The position numbers and the translations under genes were made by a program. 64,000 nucleotides of DNA, taken from assembly GCA_037962975.1 (NCBI GenBank), contig CM075670.1, positions 150,540,501 through 150,604,500 of the forward strand. The letters run 5' to 3'. Shown piece after piece: positions 1-10,897 of the stretch (positions within the stretch are counted from its first letter, which is position 1; every line of letters starts with the position of its first letter). The notes beneath the pieces are model-generated. The model was not told where the DNA came from. It searched no databases and saw only the letters and a program-made list of their open reading frames with translations. This DNA is from Clitoria ternatea (Eukaryota > Streptophyta > Magnoliopsida > Fabales > Fabaceae).

Positions 1-92
1 AGACCATCAACAGGGTATATATTGACTTATTCTTACTTACAACTCTCCATAATTCAAAATTTACAAGGGTAAAACTTTTTCTAAAAACAGGG

Positions 93-770
93 ATGTTACA
101 AAAAGCCCTGAGACACTACGAGGTACTGCATAAGGTAACTACTTCATATCATCCACAAACTTGTGGACAAGTTAAGCTTTCTAATAGAGAAATTAAAAGA
201 ATTTTAGAGAAAGTTGTAAGGAAGTCTAGAAAGGATTGGTCTGTGAGGTTGAATGATGCATTATGGGCCTATAGGACAGCATTTAAAACTCCCATTGGCA
301 TGTTTCCTTATCAGTTAGTTTATGGTAAGGCTTGCCATCTTCCTGTGGAGTTAGAACATAAGGCATGGTGGGCCACAAAGCTGTTAAATATGGATTTTGA
401 CCAATCTCAAGAGGAAAGAGTCCTAAAACTCCATGAACTTGAGGAGTTTAGACTCAATGCTTATCAGAGTGCCTCAATTTATAAAGAGAAAACTAAGAGG
501 TGGCATGATAAGTGGATAAATAAAAAAAAGTTTCAAAAGGATAATAAGGTCTTGTTATTCAATTCTAGGCTGAGACTCTTTCCAAGAAAGCTTAGATCAA
601 AGTGGTCTGGACCTTTTATTGTGAATGAGGTTTTTCCTCATGGTGCAATTGAATTGAAAGACCCAACCACTGATAGAACTTTTAAGGTGAATGGCCAAAG
701 ACTCAAACTCTACTTTGGAGGAGAGTTTGATAGGAAAAAAACCTCCATGTTGCTACAGGCATCTTTTTAG
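93..770 (+). pseudogene. Integrase C-terminal part of E1 pol (5'-truncated)
   Basis: The translation carries the end of the integrase core (HKVTTSYHPQT, then QVKLSNREIKRI with the catalytic-region Glu position replaced by Lys after GQV) and the C-terminal GPF region (KWSGPFIVNEV, GQRLKLYF). It matches the end of the E8 polyprotein closely and ends at a stop at 768-770. The bases upstream of about 92 do not encode integrase in any frame that I can read, so the gene is broken there by a deletion or insertion. There is no chromodomain. It cannot be functional as it stands: most of pol is missing and the DDE Glu appears to be lost. Confidence 0.85.
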
Positions 771-809
771 GTGCCAGAAGGTCAAGCTAGTGACCTTAAA
801 GAAGCGCTT

Positions 810-825
810 TAGGGAGGCAACCCTA
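810..825 (+). other. Post-pol hairpin of E1
   Basis: TAGGG (810-814), loop AGGCAA (815-820), CCCTA (821-825), 40 bases after the pol stop and just after AAGCGCTT. The same position in E3, E4, E5 and E8 has a hairpin with the same loop but different, still paired, stem bases. The function is unknown to me. Confidence 0.7.
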
Positions 826-974
826 CATTTTGTTGTTACATTTTGTGTTTTTTGTGTTGGAAATTAAAGAAAACTAAAATGTTTGTGAATAAAGTGTGAA
901 TAAAATTGTGAATTTTTGAATAAGGTTTGAGTTTCAGTGATCATACTCATCCATTCTTTAGTTAGAATTAGAAT

Positions 975-1560
975 CAGGTACTTGAGTCGCTTGAGCGAAT
1001 CTATTTACGCTTAAGCGTGACCTCCTGTTTGACTAGTTATATACTGAGGCGCTTGAGCGTGATCCTTTCTCGCTTAAGCGTGAATAATGTCTGATGTTAA
1101 TTCTTTCTGTTCACTCAAGCGAATTCACTATAAGCTTAAGCGAGTGCATCCATTTCTTTTATTTCGCTCGAGCGAAACACTTTGCGCTTAAGCGAATTTA
1201 ATACATAATACAAATTACTAAAGATTTGTCTGTTCGCTCAAGCGAAAACCATTTAAGCTTAAGCGAGAAGCTCGTGTTATTCCTCCACGCTTAAGTGGAA
1301 GCTTACCATGCTTGAGCGTGATTAATCTGTTCCTCCTTGCGCTTGAGCGCATACTACCCTCGCCTGTGCGTGAGCTCGTTTGTAAGTGCCTGATGCTCGC
1401 GCTTGAACCTTGTAGTGTCATGCTTAAGTGCCTCAAGCTCTCGCTTGAGCGCGATCGGGGCTGAGGATGTACTGTTCATTTTCTCGCTCAAGTGTGCTAC
1501 TATGAGCTTGAGCAAGAGTGCCATATTCAAGCCACTGATACTCACGCTTGACCCTTACCG
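975..1560 (+). repeat. Cluster of CGCTTGAGCG/CGCTTAAGCG words in the E1 pol-ORF3 spacer
   Basis: About fifteen near-palindromic ten-base words of the form CGCTTGAGCG, CGCTTAAGCG or CGCTCAAGCG, usually flanked by TGA or GAA, spaced 20-45 bases apart in otherwise unrelated sequence. The spacing is irregular and the intervening bases differ, so this is not a simple tandem repeat. A second small group lies at 2173-2260. The 3' LTR of this element has its own cluster (15350-15590). Confidence 0.8.
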
Positions 1561-1699
1561 ATTGGAAAATTCTAACATCCCCCCCAAACTTTGATGTTGG
1601 ACCGAAGGGGGGACTTTAAGAAATGGTTTCAGGCCGTTGATATAACGAATGGGTCAGATGATGAAGGGTGACTTGTTTAACCGGTTATATGTAATAGTG

Positions 1700-2150
1700 G
1701 GCATGCATGTCATTTGGCAATAGCTCACTCGGTCCTTCATTCATTCGGTCTTCCACTCTCGTTCTTCACTCTTTCGTTCCTCACCCGATCTCTTTCTCGG
1801 TCTCTCATCCACTCGGTATCTCTTTTACTCGTCTCTCCCTCTCGGTCTCTCCCTCTTTGCAGTCTCTTTTTCCTTCACTCGGCCCTTCCATCACTCGGCC
1901 CTTCAATCACTTGGCCCTTCATTCACTCGGTCACTTTCGTTCTTTCACTCTTTCGTTCCTCACCCGATTTCATTCACTCGTTCTTTCATCCACTCTCATT
2001 CTGTCACTCTCTCGGTTCCCTCACCCGATCTCTTTCACTCGTTCTTTCATTCACTCGGTCTCTCACTCCATCATTCGGTCTCTCATCCACTCGGTATCTC
2101 TTTCACTCATTGTTTTATTCACTCGTTCTTTTTCTCGATCTTTCAGCGTA
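1700..2150 (+). repeat. Pyrimidine-rich CACTCGG repeat in the E1 spacer
   Basis: Irregular repeats of CACTCGGTC/TTCACTCG mixed with TCTCTC and TTCATTCA tracts. The long Ser/Leu-rich open frames here come from the repeat composition and are not genes. CACTCGG is the reverse complement of the CCGAGTG word found in the LTRs of E2, E4, E6 and E7. Confidence 0.75.
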
Positions 2151-2351
2151 TATAGAGATTTAGCATACTACCCACGCTTGAGCGTGAATGCCAATATTGA
2201 AGGCACCTGATGCTATATGTTTGGCGCTTGAGCGTAGTATGACACGCTTGAGCGAATATCATACCTGATGCCTTCTATGTGATTTAAATTGGGCGTTGGT
2301 ATGCCAATATTTCAGCGTACTTACGCGTATCTCAGGTAGTGGGTTCAACAT

Positions 2352-2358
2352 TATAAAA
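2352..2358 (+). promoter_or_regulatory. TATA-like box upstream of the E1 third ORF
   Basis: TATAAAA followed by a C-rich stretch and ACAAACCCTAAC, about 270 bases before the ATG of the third ORF. The layout resembles a plant core promoter and could start a separate transcript for ORF3. This is inference from sequence only. Confidence 0.4.
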
Positions 2359-2445
2359 CCCCCTCAGTGTACAAACCCTAACTTTCTACGCTGGAAACTT
2401 TTGTTTTCAAAGAGAAAAAGGCACAACTTCTGATTCCTGAGAAAG

Positions 2446-2597
2446 GTAACATCTTTTCATTTCTTCCTTTCAATTCTTAGTTATATAGTTAATATTTTAC
2501 TGTTTCATTGTCAAAATTCTTTCATTGTTCATAGCCATTCATCTTACATTTTTTGGTTTGCTGTGATTGTTTGGTTTTTGTACTTATTTTCATTTAG
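2446..2597 (+). other. Intron-like leader segment before the E1 third ORF
   Basis: A possible donor AAG/GTAACA at 2446 and an acceptor in a T-rich context ending TTTCATTTAG at 2597 define a 152-base candidate intron that ends 30 bases before the ATG at 2628. E8 and E3 show a similar donor/acceptor arrangement before their third ORFs. Confidence 0.4.
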
Positions 2598-2627
2598 GCT
2601 TTTTAACCACCATTTTTACCACTCACA

Positions 2628-3001
2628 ATGAGAAGAAGATCACAAAGATTTTTGAAAAAACTTGAAGAAATTGTGGAAGTGGAAAATGTGAAGAAAACCC
2701 CAAAAGATAAAGGAAAGGGGGTGGTTACTGTCAGTATTTCTGATTCTCCACCACCTAAACCAACTCAAAGTCTGAGTGAGAGAAATAAATCCCAGGCAGC
2801 TGAAAGTTTTGATGGGCATAGGTTTAGAGATTTTAAGGCTGCCCAAGAGTATGAGAAAAAGTTTAAAACCAGAGGAGTAATCAGGGACAGAGCTCTGGTC
2901 CTTGATGGTGAAAAATGTGCTGATATTACTGTGCAAGCTGCAATGATTGAAAGGGAATAGAAGTTCTTTAATGAGAATTTAGGCAATGGTTACCAGGAAC
3001 T
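2628..3001 (+). pseudogene. E1 third ORF, N-terminal part, cut by E2
   Basis: Starts MRRRSQRFLKKLEEI and has a very basic head, then a Pro/Ser-rich stretch. A TAG at 2958-2960 interrupts the frame, which then continues to the E2 insertion point. Removing E2 plus one TSD copy keeps the frame with the fragment that begins at 12561. It occupies the position of the so-called env-like ORF of Athila/Calypso elements, but I see no signal peptide and no membrane segment. It is related to the E8 third ORF (shared REFYAN motif after the junction). Confidence 0.75.
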
Positions 3002-5672
3002 TATAACACCCTAATTTTAATAAATAAATAAAACCCAAAAAAATGAAAAAAACAGGGAAATTTTTTCCCAAATAAACCAAGAAAATCGACACAAAAGAAA
3101 TAAGGGAGAGGAAGACAAGAGGGCCAAAAACCGACCCAAGAAGGTAGACAGCGGGAGAAGAAACGCACAAGCGGATCCCACAAACAAAGCCCACTCGCCC
3201 AAGCGAGGTCCAACACGCTTAAGCGAGGCAGCCCAACTCGCTCGGGCGGAGTACCATACGCTTAAGCGAACCACCCAAAAGCCTTCCAAATCCACACAAT
3301 CACTGGAGCGAATCCTTCATTCGCTGAGCGAGGAGCTACACTCGGCTATCCAGACACTCGAGACTCAGAGTTATCATACAACTCATTCACTCAGAAAATG
3401 ATAGCTACTCCACTCAACATTGACAACTTATTCGCTCGGGGAAATCATTAAGTCAGTCCCCACTCGGTTATCTTCTAATCTTAGCCACTCGGAAATATTC
3501 AGTTATTCTACACTCAGGAAAATCCTAACAGTTATCACTCGGTAAGTATCTAAATTAATCCTCACTCGGTGTCCCATGCTCTCATTCACTCGGAAATACT
3601 TAAACTCTTCTACACTCAGAATAAATCACGGTCTCGCTTCCCACATCAACTCTTAACCCCATTTCTACCCATAGCTATACCAACCTCGCGCACTCCATAA
3701 GTATGCATACATATATTACTCGGATCATTCACGCAATATAGAACAACACACAGTATGATAGATATAGAGAGTGATATAAATAATTACAGGCACAAAATCA
3801 CGTCTTCTACCCAAGAGGGTTCAAGTTCTAGTATAAAGAGACTATGACTGAAAGACGAGCCGGCCAAGGCTTAACAAGACATATACACAGCATATACATA
3901 AACACATAATTTCCATAGTGCACCAGCACTTCACTCGGCATTCAGCTCCTCTTTCATTCATCATTCCGAGAGACATTCACTGAAAAATTGCCACAGTAGG
4001 GGGGTGAGTATTTTAGATATTAAATGATAGATACTGACTCGGATTATCCCCAATCAAGCAGCGATATAAATGCATACGGCTATCATTAAACATGCACATA
4101 ACACTTCAATAACATTAACGATCATACATAGAACAGATTTCAATCGGCACAGTCAGTATATACACACAGAATAATTCATTCGGTTCCACATTCGTGTGTG
4201 ATCGGTTTTCAACGTTGCAACGTAGGCTCCCAGCCTTTCTATACATAGCTCTCAGCTATCATTTCAGCTCCCAGCTGCTTGGCCATTTTACAGGTACCCA
4301 ACCGTTTGCCCACAAGGTGACACCAACGCTCTCAGCGCCAATGGAGGTGTTCACGGGTAGCCCGAGTCCAACTCAAGGCTACCTTGAGTCCCACTCAAAG
4401 GATTTCACAGCGTCCCATGCTTTTAAATAACCGATGGTAGTGTCCCACACTACGTGCTCCCAGCACAAACACGTCCCATGCGGCACACGCGGATTCATCA
4501 CACAACACAGAGTTCATGTACATAACCTTTCACTCAACAGTACATGCATCACATGCAATCGGTAATAGGCATTCTCAAAACTCAACATATTAGTCCAATA
4601 CATGTGCTTCTCATGCAATCAGTATCATAGCTCAAAGAGAAGAATACAGTAACACATGCGTTCTATACAATCAGTGTCAAGCAGTATCAGGATTCAATAA
4701 ATTAATCCAACAACACAAGCATCTCATGCAATCGGTATTCAGCAGTATCAGGATTCAGACAGTACATGCATCGGTGCAATATATTATCAGATTCACTACG
4801 TCAACATTTGATCACATGCAGTCAGCATTTTATATTCATAATAACTTACATGTCCCATAAACTACACGGTAATCATCATCAACAATTCAGCACACCCTCT
4901 CCACGCAATCATTCGACATTCTCAAGGCTATCAGCATGCATTTCAAGGACGAGACTAAACATGCAACACTCAGCTCTCACTCATCATGCACCCGGGTATT
5001 ACACACTCCTCATGCAAGCACAACACATAAACAGAATACAGAAACAGCAATCATCAACACCCGGAACCCGCTCATAACCCATGCATCTAAGATATAAGAT
5101 ACCCCCTACCAACTACGAAACTCCGAGAGACCCTTCTGCTTGGATGTTGGTCCTCTGCCTCGCTGCTTCGCTCGATACCTCCACTCGTTCAGCCTCCTCT
5201 TGAACAGTGTTATCTTCCGCGATTGGCTCAGGAATAGGGCTGTTTCGCTTCGACGATCATCCTTTACTAGCAGGAGGGAGCTCCGACTCCCTTACAGTAT
5301 CGTCGTCGTGGCTTACAGAAGCAGAAAATGGAGGCAGAGAATAGAGGAAGAAGAAGAAGGAGGAAAAGAAGAAGGAAGAAGAAGAGAGAAGTTACAGAGG
5401 GAAATCTGAAGGAATGAAAGGCAAAGAGACCCAACGACCACTTATATATGCATGCATGAAGGAAGGGAAAAGTGGGGTGGGAAAGCGTGAAGCAGCAGCC
5501 TACTCACGTCACCCAGTCACCATCAGCAACAATTAATAATTAATCAGACTTAATCAGCCATCATTTGATTAATTAAGTTAATGGTAATTAATAAATAATT
5601 TTCCACTTCTGAAATTATTATTTTAATGGCTTTATTTCACTTGGTAATTAATTTTTAAATCGGGATGTTACA
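3002..5672 (-). repeat. E2 3' LTR (2671 bp)
   Basis: In element sense it begins TGTAACATCCCG (5672) and ends at 3002 in ...GGGTGTTATA. It is homologous to 10914-12555 but about 1.0-1.1 kb longer; the stretch from about 3600 to 4672 is missing in the other copy. It contains a small group of CGCTTAAGCG words (about 3190-3340) near its U5 end and many CACTCGG words (CCGAGTG in element sense, about 3340-3600). Positions 4200-4500 hold short CTCCCAGC/CTCTCAGC repeats. Confidence 0.92.
5442..5449 (-). promoter_or_regulatory. TATA box of the E2 3' LTR
   Basis: Element-sense ATATATAA in a clean context, followed 50-110 bases downstream by a pyrimidine-rich CTTCTTCTTCC leader (plus-strand GAAGAAGAAGG at 5345-5395). 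It probably marks the U3/R boundary region. Confidence 0.55.
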
Positions 5673-5686
5673 GTTCTCCCCCTCTC
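5673..5686 (-). other. E2 polypurine tract
   Basis: Element-sense GAGAGGGGGAGAAC directly abuts the 3' LTR start TGTAACA. This is the usual plus-strand priming site for chromoviruses. Confidence 0.85.
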
Positions 5687-7225
5687 AAAAGAATTTTGTC
5701 CTCGAAATTCAATCGGTAACTCACCTTGGTTAAATAACTCGGGGTACTGTTGCCTCATGGCATCCTCGCGTTCCCAGGTATAAGAGGTATACCCGTCCTG
5801 CTGCCATTCTACTTCAACCAGTTACACCTCCTTGCTCCTCAAACGCTTTACCGATCGGTCCACTATTCTAGTCGATACAGTCACAGTGGTTAGGTCCTCT
5901 TTAATCTCCATATCATCATCCGGCATTATGTGAGTGGAATCGTGTAGGTACTTCCTTAGTTGAGACGCGTGAAATACGTTATGCAATCGGGATAAGTGAG
6001 TCGGTAATGCTATTCGGTATGCCACGGGACCGATCCGCTCTAATATTTCGTAAGGTCCAATATACCAGGGGCTCAATTTCCCACTTCTTAAGGCTTGCCC
6101 GACTCCTTTGCTTGGTGAAGTCTTCAGAAACACCCAGTCTCCGACTAAAAACTCTAGTGATTTGATTCGTTTATCGTGGTAGCTCTTCTGCCTATCTTGA
6201 GACGCCTTCATCTTTTCCCTTATCACTCGGATCTGTTCTGAGGTTTGCTTCACAATTTCTGGTCCCAATAGCAGACTCTCACCTGTTTTCGACCAATAAA
6301 GTGGGGTTCGGCATCTCCAACCATACAACGCTTCATAGGGTGCCATGCCAATACTGTTGTGGTGGCTGTTGTTGTACATAAATTTGATCAGGGAAAGGTA
6401 CTGCTCCTAATCTCCACCGTGTTCCAACACACACGCCCTCAGTAAGTCCTCTAAACTTTGTATCGTTCGCTCGGATTGTCCATCCGATTAGGGGTGGTAG
6501 GCGGAACTTAGCCAAAGCTTCGTACCCAATTCCTGGTGCAGTCTGGTCCAAAACCGAGACGTAAATCTAGGGTCCCTATCCGATACGATAGAAGTCGGTA
6601 CTCCATGCAGTCGGATGATTTTGTGAATGTAAATCTGGGCTAACTTATGAAACGGGTATCTTATGTTCACGGGTAGGAAGTGTGCGCTTTTCGTCAGTCG
6701 GTCAACAATGACCCAAATCGCATCATGGCTCGCTCGGTTTTTTGGCAATCCCATGACAAAGTCCATGGCAATTGAGTCCCATTTCCATACGGGAATCTCT
6801 AAGGGTTGCAATGCACCATACGGCTTCTGGTGCTCGACTTTCGATTTTTGACAGGTAATACACCGAGCCACGTATTCTGCCACATTCTTCTTTAATCCGG
6901 GCCACCAGAATTGTGTTCTCAGATCGTGGTACATCTTCGTGGTACCCGGGTGGATACTTAGCAGGCTTTTGTGGGCTTCATCCAGCACCATTCTTCTTAA
7001 TTCTCCTCCACCCGGCACGTATATTCTGTTTCTTACTCGAAAGATTCCATCCGATCCCTCGGTCAAGGACAAGTCCTTTCCTTTGGCCTGAGCCTCTTTC
7101 ATCTCAGTCAAGTAGGAATCTGACTGCTGTTGTTCGTACACGGATCTCAGAAATTCATTGGTAATCCTCAACGTACCGATTGTTATCTTACGAGACGAGG
7201 GGATATCAACATGCAAGTTCATGTC
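5673..7225 (-). pseudogene. E2 integrase with chromodomain-like C-terminus
   Basis: The HHCC zinc module (HPGTTKMYHDL...CITCQKSK) and core Asp residues (WDSIAMDFVMG, VSDRDPRF) are present. A TAA at 6488-6490 falls just before the SDGQSE block that holds the catalytic Glu. A TAG at 6407-6409 and a TAA at 5822-5824 follow. The C-terminus has KVGPYEIL-like residues (YIGPYEILERIG) and then a chromodomain-type segment (about 5720-5870: RLRSKEV, VEVEWQQ, YTWEREDAMRQQYP). This C-terminus is the main evidence for the Tekay/Del group. Confidence 0.87.
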
Positions 7226-7228
7226 TCA

Positions 7229-9151
7229 GAACTGTTCCAATAACTCCACCTCCTTCACCATCATCACTGCTATATGGAGAGATTTCCGACTCAACGCATC
7301 GACAACAACGTTCGCCTTACCCGGATGGTACTTCAGCTCGAAGTCATAATCCTTTAAAAATTCCATCCATCTCCTCTGCCTCATGTTCAGCTCCTTCTGG
7401 TCGAATAAATATTTGAGGCTCTTGTGGTCGCTGTAAACTTCGAATTTAGAACCGTACAAGTAATGCCTCCATATTTTCAATGCGAAGACCACAGCTGCTA
7501 ATTCCAAGTCATGGGTCGGGTAATGCTGTTCGTGAGGCCTCAATTGCCGAGAGGCATAAGCTATCACCCGGTCTTTCTGCATTAGTACGCATCCCAATCC
7601 GAGTCCCGATGTATCACAGTAAACCACGAAGCTCTCTCGCAAGTCAGGCAATGCAAATACTGGAGTGGTCGTCAACTTGTCTTTTAGCTCTCGAAAACTG
7701 CTCTCGCACTTGGAACTCCACACGAAGGGAACGTTTTTCCGGGTCAATTTAGTCAGTGGCAAGGCTAGCTTAGAAAAACCCTCAATGAACCTTCTATAAT
7801 AACCAGCCAGGCCCATAAAGCTCCTTATCTCCGAGACCGACTCGGGTCTCTCCCATGCCATTATAGCTGCCACCTTCGAAGGGTCTACCGAGATACCCTC
7901 CTTGGAAATCACATGTCCGAGAAAGTGGATCTTATCCATCCAAAAATCGCACTTCGAGAATTTCGCAAATAGCTGCTTCTCCTTCAAGACTTGAAGTACC
8001 GTTCGGAGGTGTTCCTCATGCTCTTCAGGGGTCTTGGAATAGACTAAGATATCATCAATAAAAACTACTACGAATCGGTCTAAGTACGGGTGGAATATGC
8101 TGTTCATGTAATTCATGAATATGGCAAGGGCATTTGTCACGCTGAACGGCATCACTACATACTCGTAGTGGCCATACCGAGTCCTAAAGGCAGTCTTGGG
8201 AATATCCGAGTCCTTCACCCAGATTTGGTGGTATCCTGATCGTAAATCGATCTTTGAGAAGACTGAAGCACCACGCAGTTGGTCAATCAAATCATCAATT
8301 CTGGGCAACGGGTATCGGTTCTTAATCGTGAGTTTGTTTAGCTGTCGGTAATCTATGCATAGTCTCATGCTACCATCCTTCTTCTTAACAAGTAGTATAG
8401 GTGTGCCCCACGGTGATACACTCGGCCTAATGAATTGTTTACCGAGTAACTCATCCACCTGCTTCTTCAGCTCGGCCAATTCTGTTGGGGACATTCTATA
8501 AGGTGCACTGGAGACTGGCTCGGCTCCAGGAATCAAGTCTATAGAGAACTCAACTTCTCTAGTTGGAGGGACACCCGACACATCTTCCGGAAACACCTCT
8601 GGGAATTCACAGACAGTCGGAATGTCGTTCACTCGGGCTCTACTCTCACCCTTAGTTAGACAAAGCATCATAAATAGCTTAGCTATACCTTGTACCGTGT
8701 AGTCCCCATTGCTTTGCCTCGGAAAAATTATCCTGCGGTTTCTACAGTCTACCAACACCTTGTTGGCTGAAAGCCAGTCTACACCGAGTATAATGTCAAG
8801 GTCCTTCAGAGGCACGCACACCAGATCGAAGGTAAAACTCCGATCATCTAATACAAACGTTACGTCTTTACACATCGATGATGTCAACACCTTAATGCCA
8901 GTCGGATTGGCTACTTCCAAAGTCCGATCCATATACACAGTTGGCAACTTTAAACGCCTTACGCACTCATCAACTATAAAAGAATGGGTGGCTCCCGAAT
9001 CAAAAACTACATTAAGTGTATATCTACCGAATGAGCACTTACATTGTACCAAGTCATTCGCTTGTACAACATCTTCTGCATTGAGGGTGTAGACTCTTTC
9101 TACCGCTGGTTGGTCGGTATTTCTTTCTCGGTCATTTGGAGTAAACATCAT
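7229..9151 (-). pseudogene. E2 protease, reverse transcriptase and RNase H region
   Basis: An open 641-codon stretch. Protease active site FDSGATHSF lies near 9001 (about residue 380 of the whole frame). RT motifs follow: RLCIDYRQLN, KIDLRSGYHQI, and the catalytic FIDDILVYS near residue 695. RNase H motifs are VVYCDTSGLGLGCVL, HDLELAAVVFAL and YSDHKSLKYL. RT position MPFSVTNALAIF differs from the usual MPFGLTNAPATF, so the motif itself has missense changes. The TGA at 7226-7228 ends it within ELLEQF, where family members read through into integrase. Confidence 0.9.
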
Positions 9152-9259
9152 GTTTCCTCTGGCTCTGTTGCCTCTGCCCCCCGATCTTTGACTATCATTC
9201 CCACGGCTCCTCTCTTGGAAACCTCCCTGACGTATATTGGTATTTGCTTGACGGAGTTA

Positions 9260-10138
9260 GGGGCAGTCAGGGCGAATGTGCCCCCTCTTATTACAATGGA
9301 AGCACACCATCTCACCATCGTTGTTGCAGTCTCGAGCGTAATGACTCCCTCCACACTTAAAACATTTTCCGTTTTCCTTAACTGGTCATCTTTCTGGCTG
9401 GCTCCGACCCCCAAATCTGGAAAAGGGTCTGTTCCTACCAGCATTGTTCAGCCTCTTGAAGCGGGATTGCTGGGGCTTCAAGTAATAGTCTGCTTTGCTA
9501 CTCTGGCCCGAGTGGGCCTTGTCATCCTCTTTGAAAATTCTACACTTATTCACCAATACAGGAAAACTCCTAATTTCTTGGTATCTGCAGGCTCTTTTAA
9601 TGTCTGATCTCAATCCGTTCTCAAATTTAAGGCATTTGGAATTCTCCGTTCCAGGTTGTTGGAAGGGCGGGTAGAATAAGCACAATTCTTCAAATCTAGT
9701 TGCGTACTCTTCCACAGACATAGAGCCCTGTTTTAATTCCATGAATTCCAGTTCCTTCCGACTCCTGATTGTGTCGGGGAAATATTTCTCTAAGAAACAT
9801 GTCTTGAAATTTTCCCAGGTCAGCTGGGTATCAGCATCAGTCAGTCGGTTTCTGGCGATTTTCCACCAGTTCTCTGCTTCGTCCCGCAGCATGTACACTG
9901 CGCACTCCACCTTCTGGGCCTCGGTACAGTGAAGACCTCCAAAAATCCTCTCTAACTCTTGAGTCCATTTATAAGCTGCCTCGGGGTTACGTCCTCCTTG
10001 AAACTCACTCGGCTTCCTCTTCAGGAAGCGGTCCAACACTTGGCCATCTTCAGCTCGAGGCTGGCCCTGCCTCTCAAACACATCAGCAAAACGTTGGAAT
10101 GCCGTGGCTATAGCCTCCATGCTTTGACGATTTGCCAT
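9260..10138 (-). pseudogene. E2 Gag region with two zinc knuckles
   Basis: Begins MANRQSMEAIATAF and contains the Retrotrans_gag fold signature (RFLKRKPSEFQGG, AENWWKIARNRL, FLEKYFPDTIR, EYATRFEELC). After the first stop (9386-9388), two CX2CX4HX4C knuckles follow in the same frame at about 9262-9375 (CFKCGGSHYARDC and CFHCNKRGHIRPDC). The second stop comes directly after the second knuckle. Role: RNA binding and particle assembly. It is broken by the two stops. Confidence 0.88.
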
Positions 10139-10435
10139 GACTTATTCTGAAATTCACACCCCTTCAAGGATAAGTTTACAAGGTTATTCACTACCAATCG
10201 GATCTCATCCCAATATTCACTAACTATAGCACATTATACCATTTATATATATACGTCATGCAATCAATCAGACCAGGAGAGGAGTTACCTCCTATCCTCA
10301 AATCAATATCTCAACATCAATCATGTTCAATCAGCATATCACATTAATGATGACCACTCGGTCATAATACATACAACCGCTTACACTCGGTAAGCACACC
10401 TTGGCCTTGGACCTTTCCGTCTGCTCTGATACCAC
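10139..10435 (-). other. E2 leader between the second PBS-like site and gag
   Basis: No coding frame is supported. It is AT-rich, with a few CACTCGG words at about 10353-10390 and the PBS-like site at its edge. It is part of the 5' untranslated leader of E2. Confidence 0.6.
10422..10434 (-). other. Second initiator-Met PBS-like site in the E2 leader
   Basis: Element-sense TGGTATCAGAGCA, placed one base after a sequence ending GGGGCGTTACA. This is exactly the arrangement of an LTR end followed by a primer-binding site. E2 already has its own PBS at 10898-10910. Confidence 0.7.
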
Positions 10436-10701
10436 TGTAACGCCCCAACTGCTTTTCAGGAATGAACGACTCTCCCCACAGACCAACACGAGGACCTTTC
10501 CAGTGTGCTTTTGTCTCACTCACACATTTCCTGAGAACTTCCCAGGAGGTCACCCATCCCAGAATTACTTCAAGTTAAGCACGCTTAACTTTGGAGTTCT
10601 TAAGTGATAGGCTACCGAAAAGGCTAATGCATTTGTTGGTATAGGTAGTACGAATTCATTCTTTTAAGCTATCTTCAACTGTATAGTCCCATACCTATAC
10701 A
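10436..10701 (-). mobile_element. Cassandra-like LTR fragment with 5S rRNA-derived domain
   Basis: In element sense it ends GGGGCGTTACA and is followed by a Met-tRNA PBS. Inside, at about 10530-10650, the minus strand resembles plant 5S rRNA: an AGTTAAGCGTGCTT box A and GGATGGGTGACCTCCTGG/GAA box C are preserved, while the 5' third is diverged. Cassandra TRIM elements are known to carry 5S sequences in their LTRs and to use a Met-tRNA PBS, so this is the best match. The outer end is uncertain; 10701 is chosen because a TG and a 9-bp inverted repeat (10678-10703) lie there. No TSD is visible. Confidence 0.65.
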
Positions 10702-10703
10702 GT
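10678..10703. repeat. Perfect 9-bp inverted repeat beside the 5S-like domain
   Basis: ACTGTATAG and CTATACAGT separated by eight bases. It lies at the probable outer edge of the Cassandra-like fragment and could form a hairpin in the E2 leader RNA. Confidence 0.6.
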
Positions 10704-10761
10704 CTTTAGATCCCTCTCATTCTGGTATGTATTCGGTTCGTTCATGTGTCCCTCCCGCTGG

Positions 10762-10832
10762 AAGCTTGCCAGGAGCCGCTCCTTGTCCGTGCTCATGCAC
10801 CGGCGATCACTCCCCGCCCTCAACAGCGCCAG
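10762..10832. repeat. Leader segment shared with the E6 LTR
   Basis: About 70 bases (plus-strand CTGGAAGC...CAGGAGCC...CACCGGCGA...CCTCAACAG) closely match 63455-63522 in the E6 LTR. In E2 it lies in the leader between the PBS and the 5S-like domain; in E6 it lies inside the LTR. Confidence 0.65.
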
Positions 10833-10897
10833 GATGTCATATGCCCACCAGCTTCCGTCTGGTTCGTCCCCGAACCATACCGTACTAGGAGAGGCTA

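Larger units (their letters stand above)
5648..10138 (-). pseudogene. E2 Gag-Pol polyprotein, one frame with six nonsense codons
   Basis: From the ATG at 10138 to a TAA at 5648-5650, just inside the 3' LTR, a single frame of about 1496 codons can be followed without any frameshift. It is stopped at TGA 9386-9388, TAA 9257-9259, TGA 7226-7228, TAA 6488-6490, TAG 6407-6409 and TAA 5822-5824. Family conservation suggests the original codons were CGA, CAA, CGA, CAA, TGG and CAA, so every change is C-to-T on one strand or the other. Length and order fit an originally intact Tekay-type Gag-Pol. The pattern points to decay by deamination rather than by indels. Confidence 0.88.

Noticed and set aside
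1707..2210. Two overlapping Ser/Leu/Phe-rich open frames
   Set aside because: They are translations of the CACTCGG/TCTCTC repeat in different frames. No domain, no conserved start.
9148..9607. Open frames over the E2 zinc-knuckle region (98 codons minus, 187 codons plus)
   Set aside because: The real Gag frame runs through this region with two stops and carries both CCHC motifs; the others are shadows.
10530..10650. A functional 5S rRNA gene
   Set aside because: Only the internal boxes are well kept; the 5' third is diverged, and it is followed by an LTR end and a PBS, so it is a Cassandra-type derivative.
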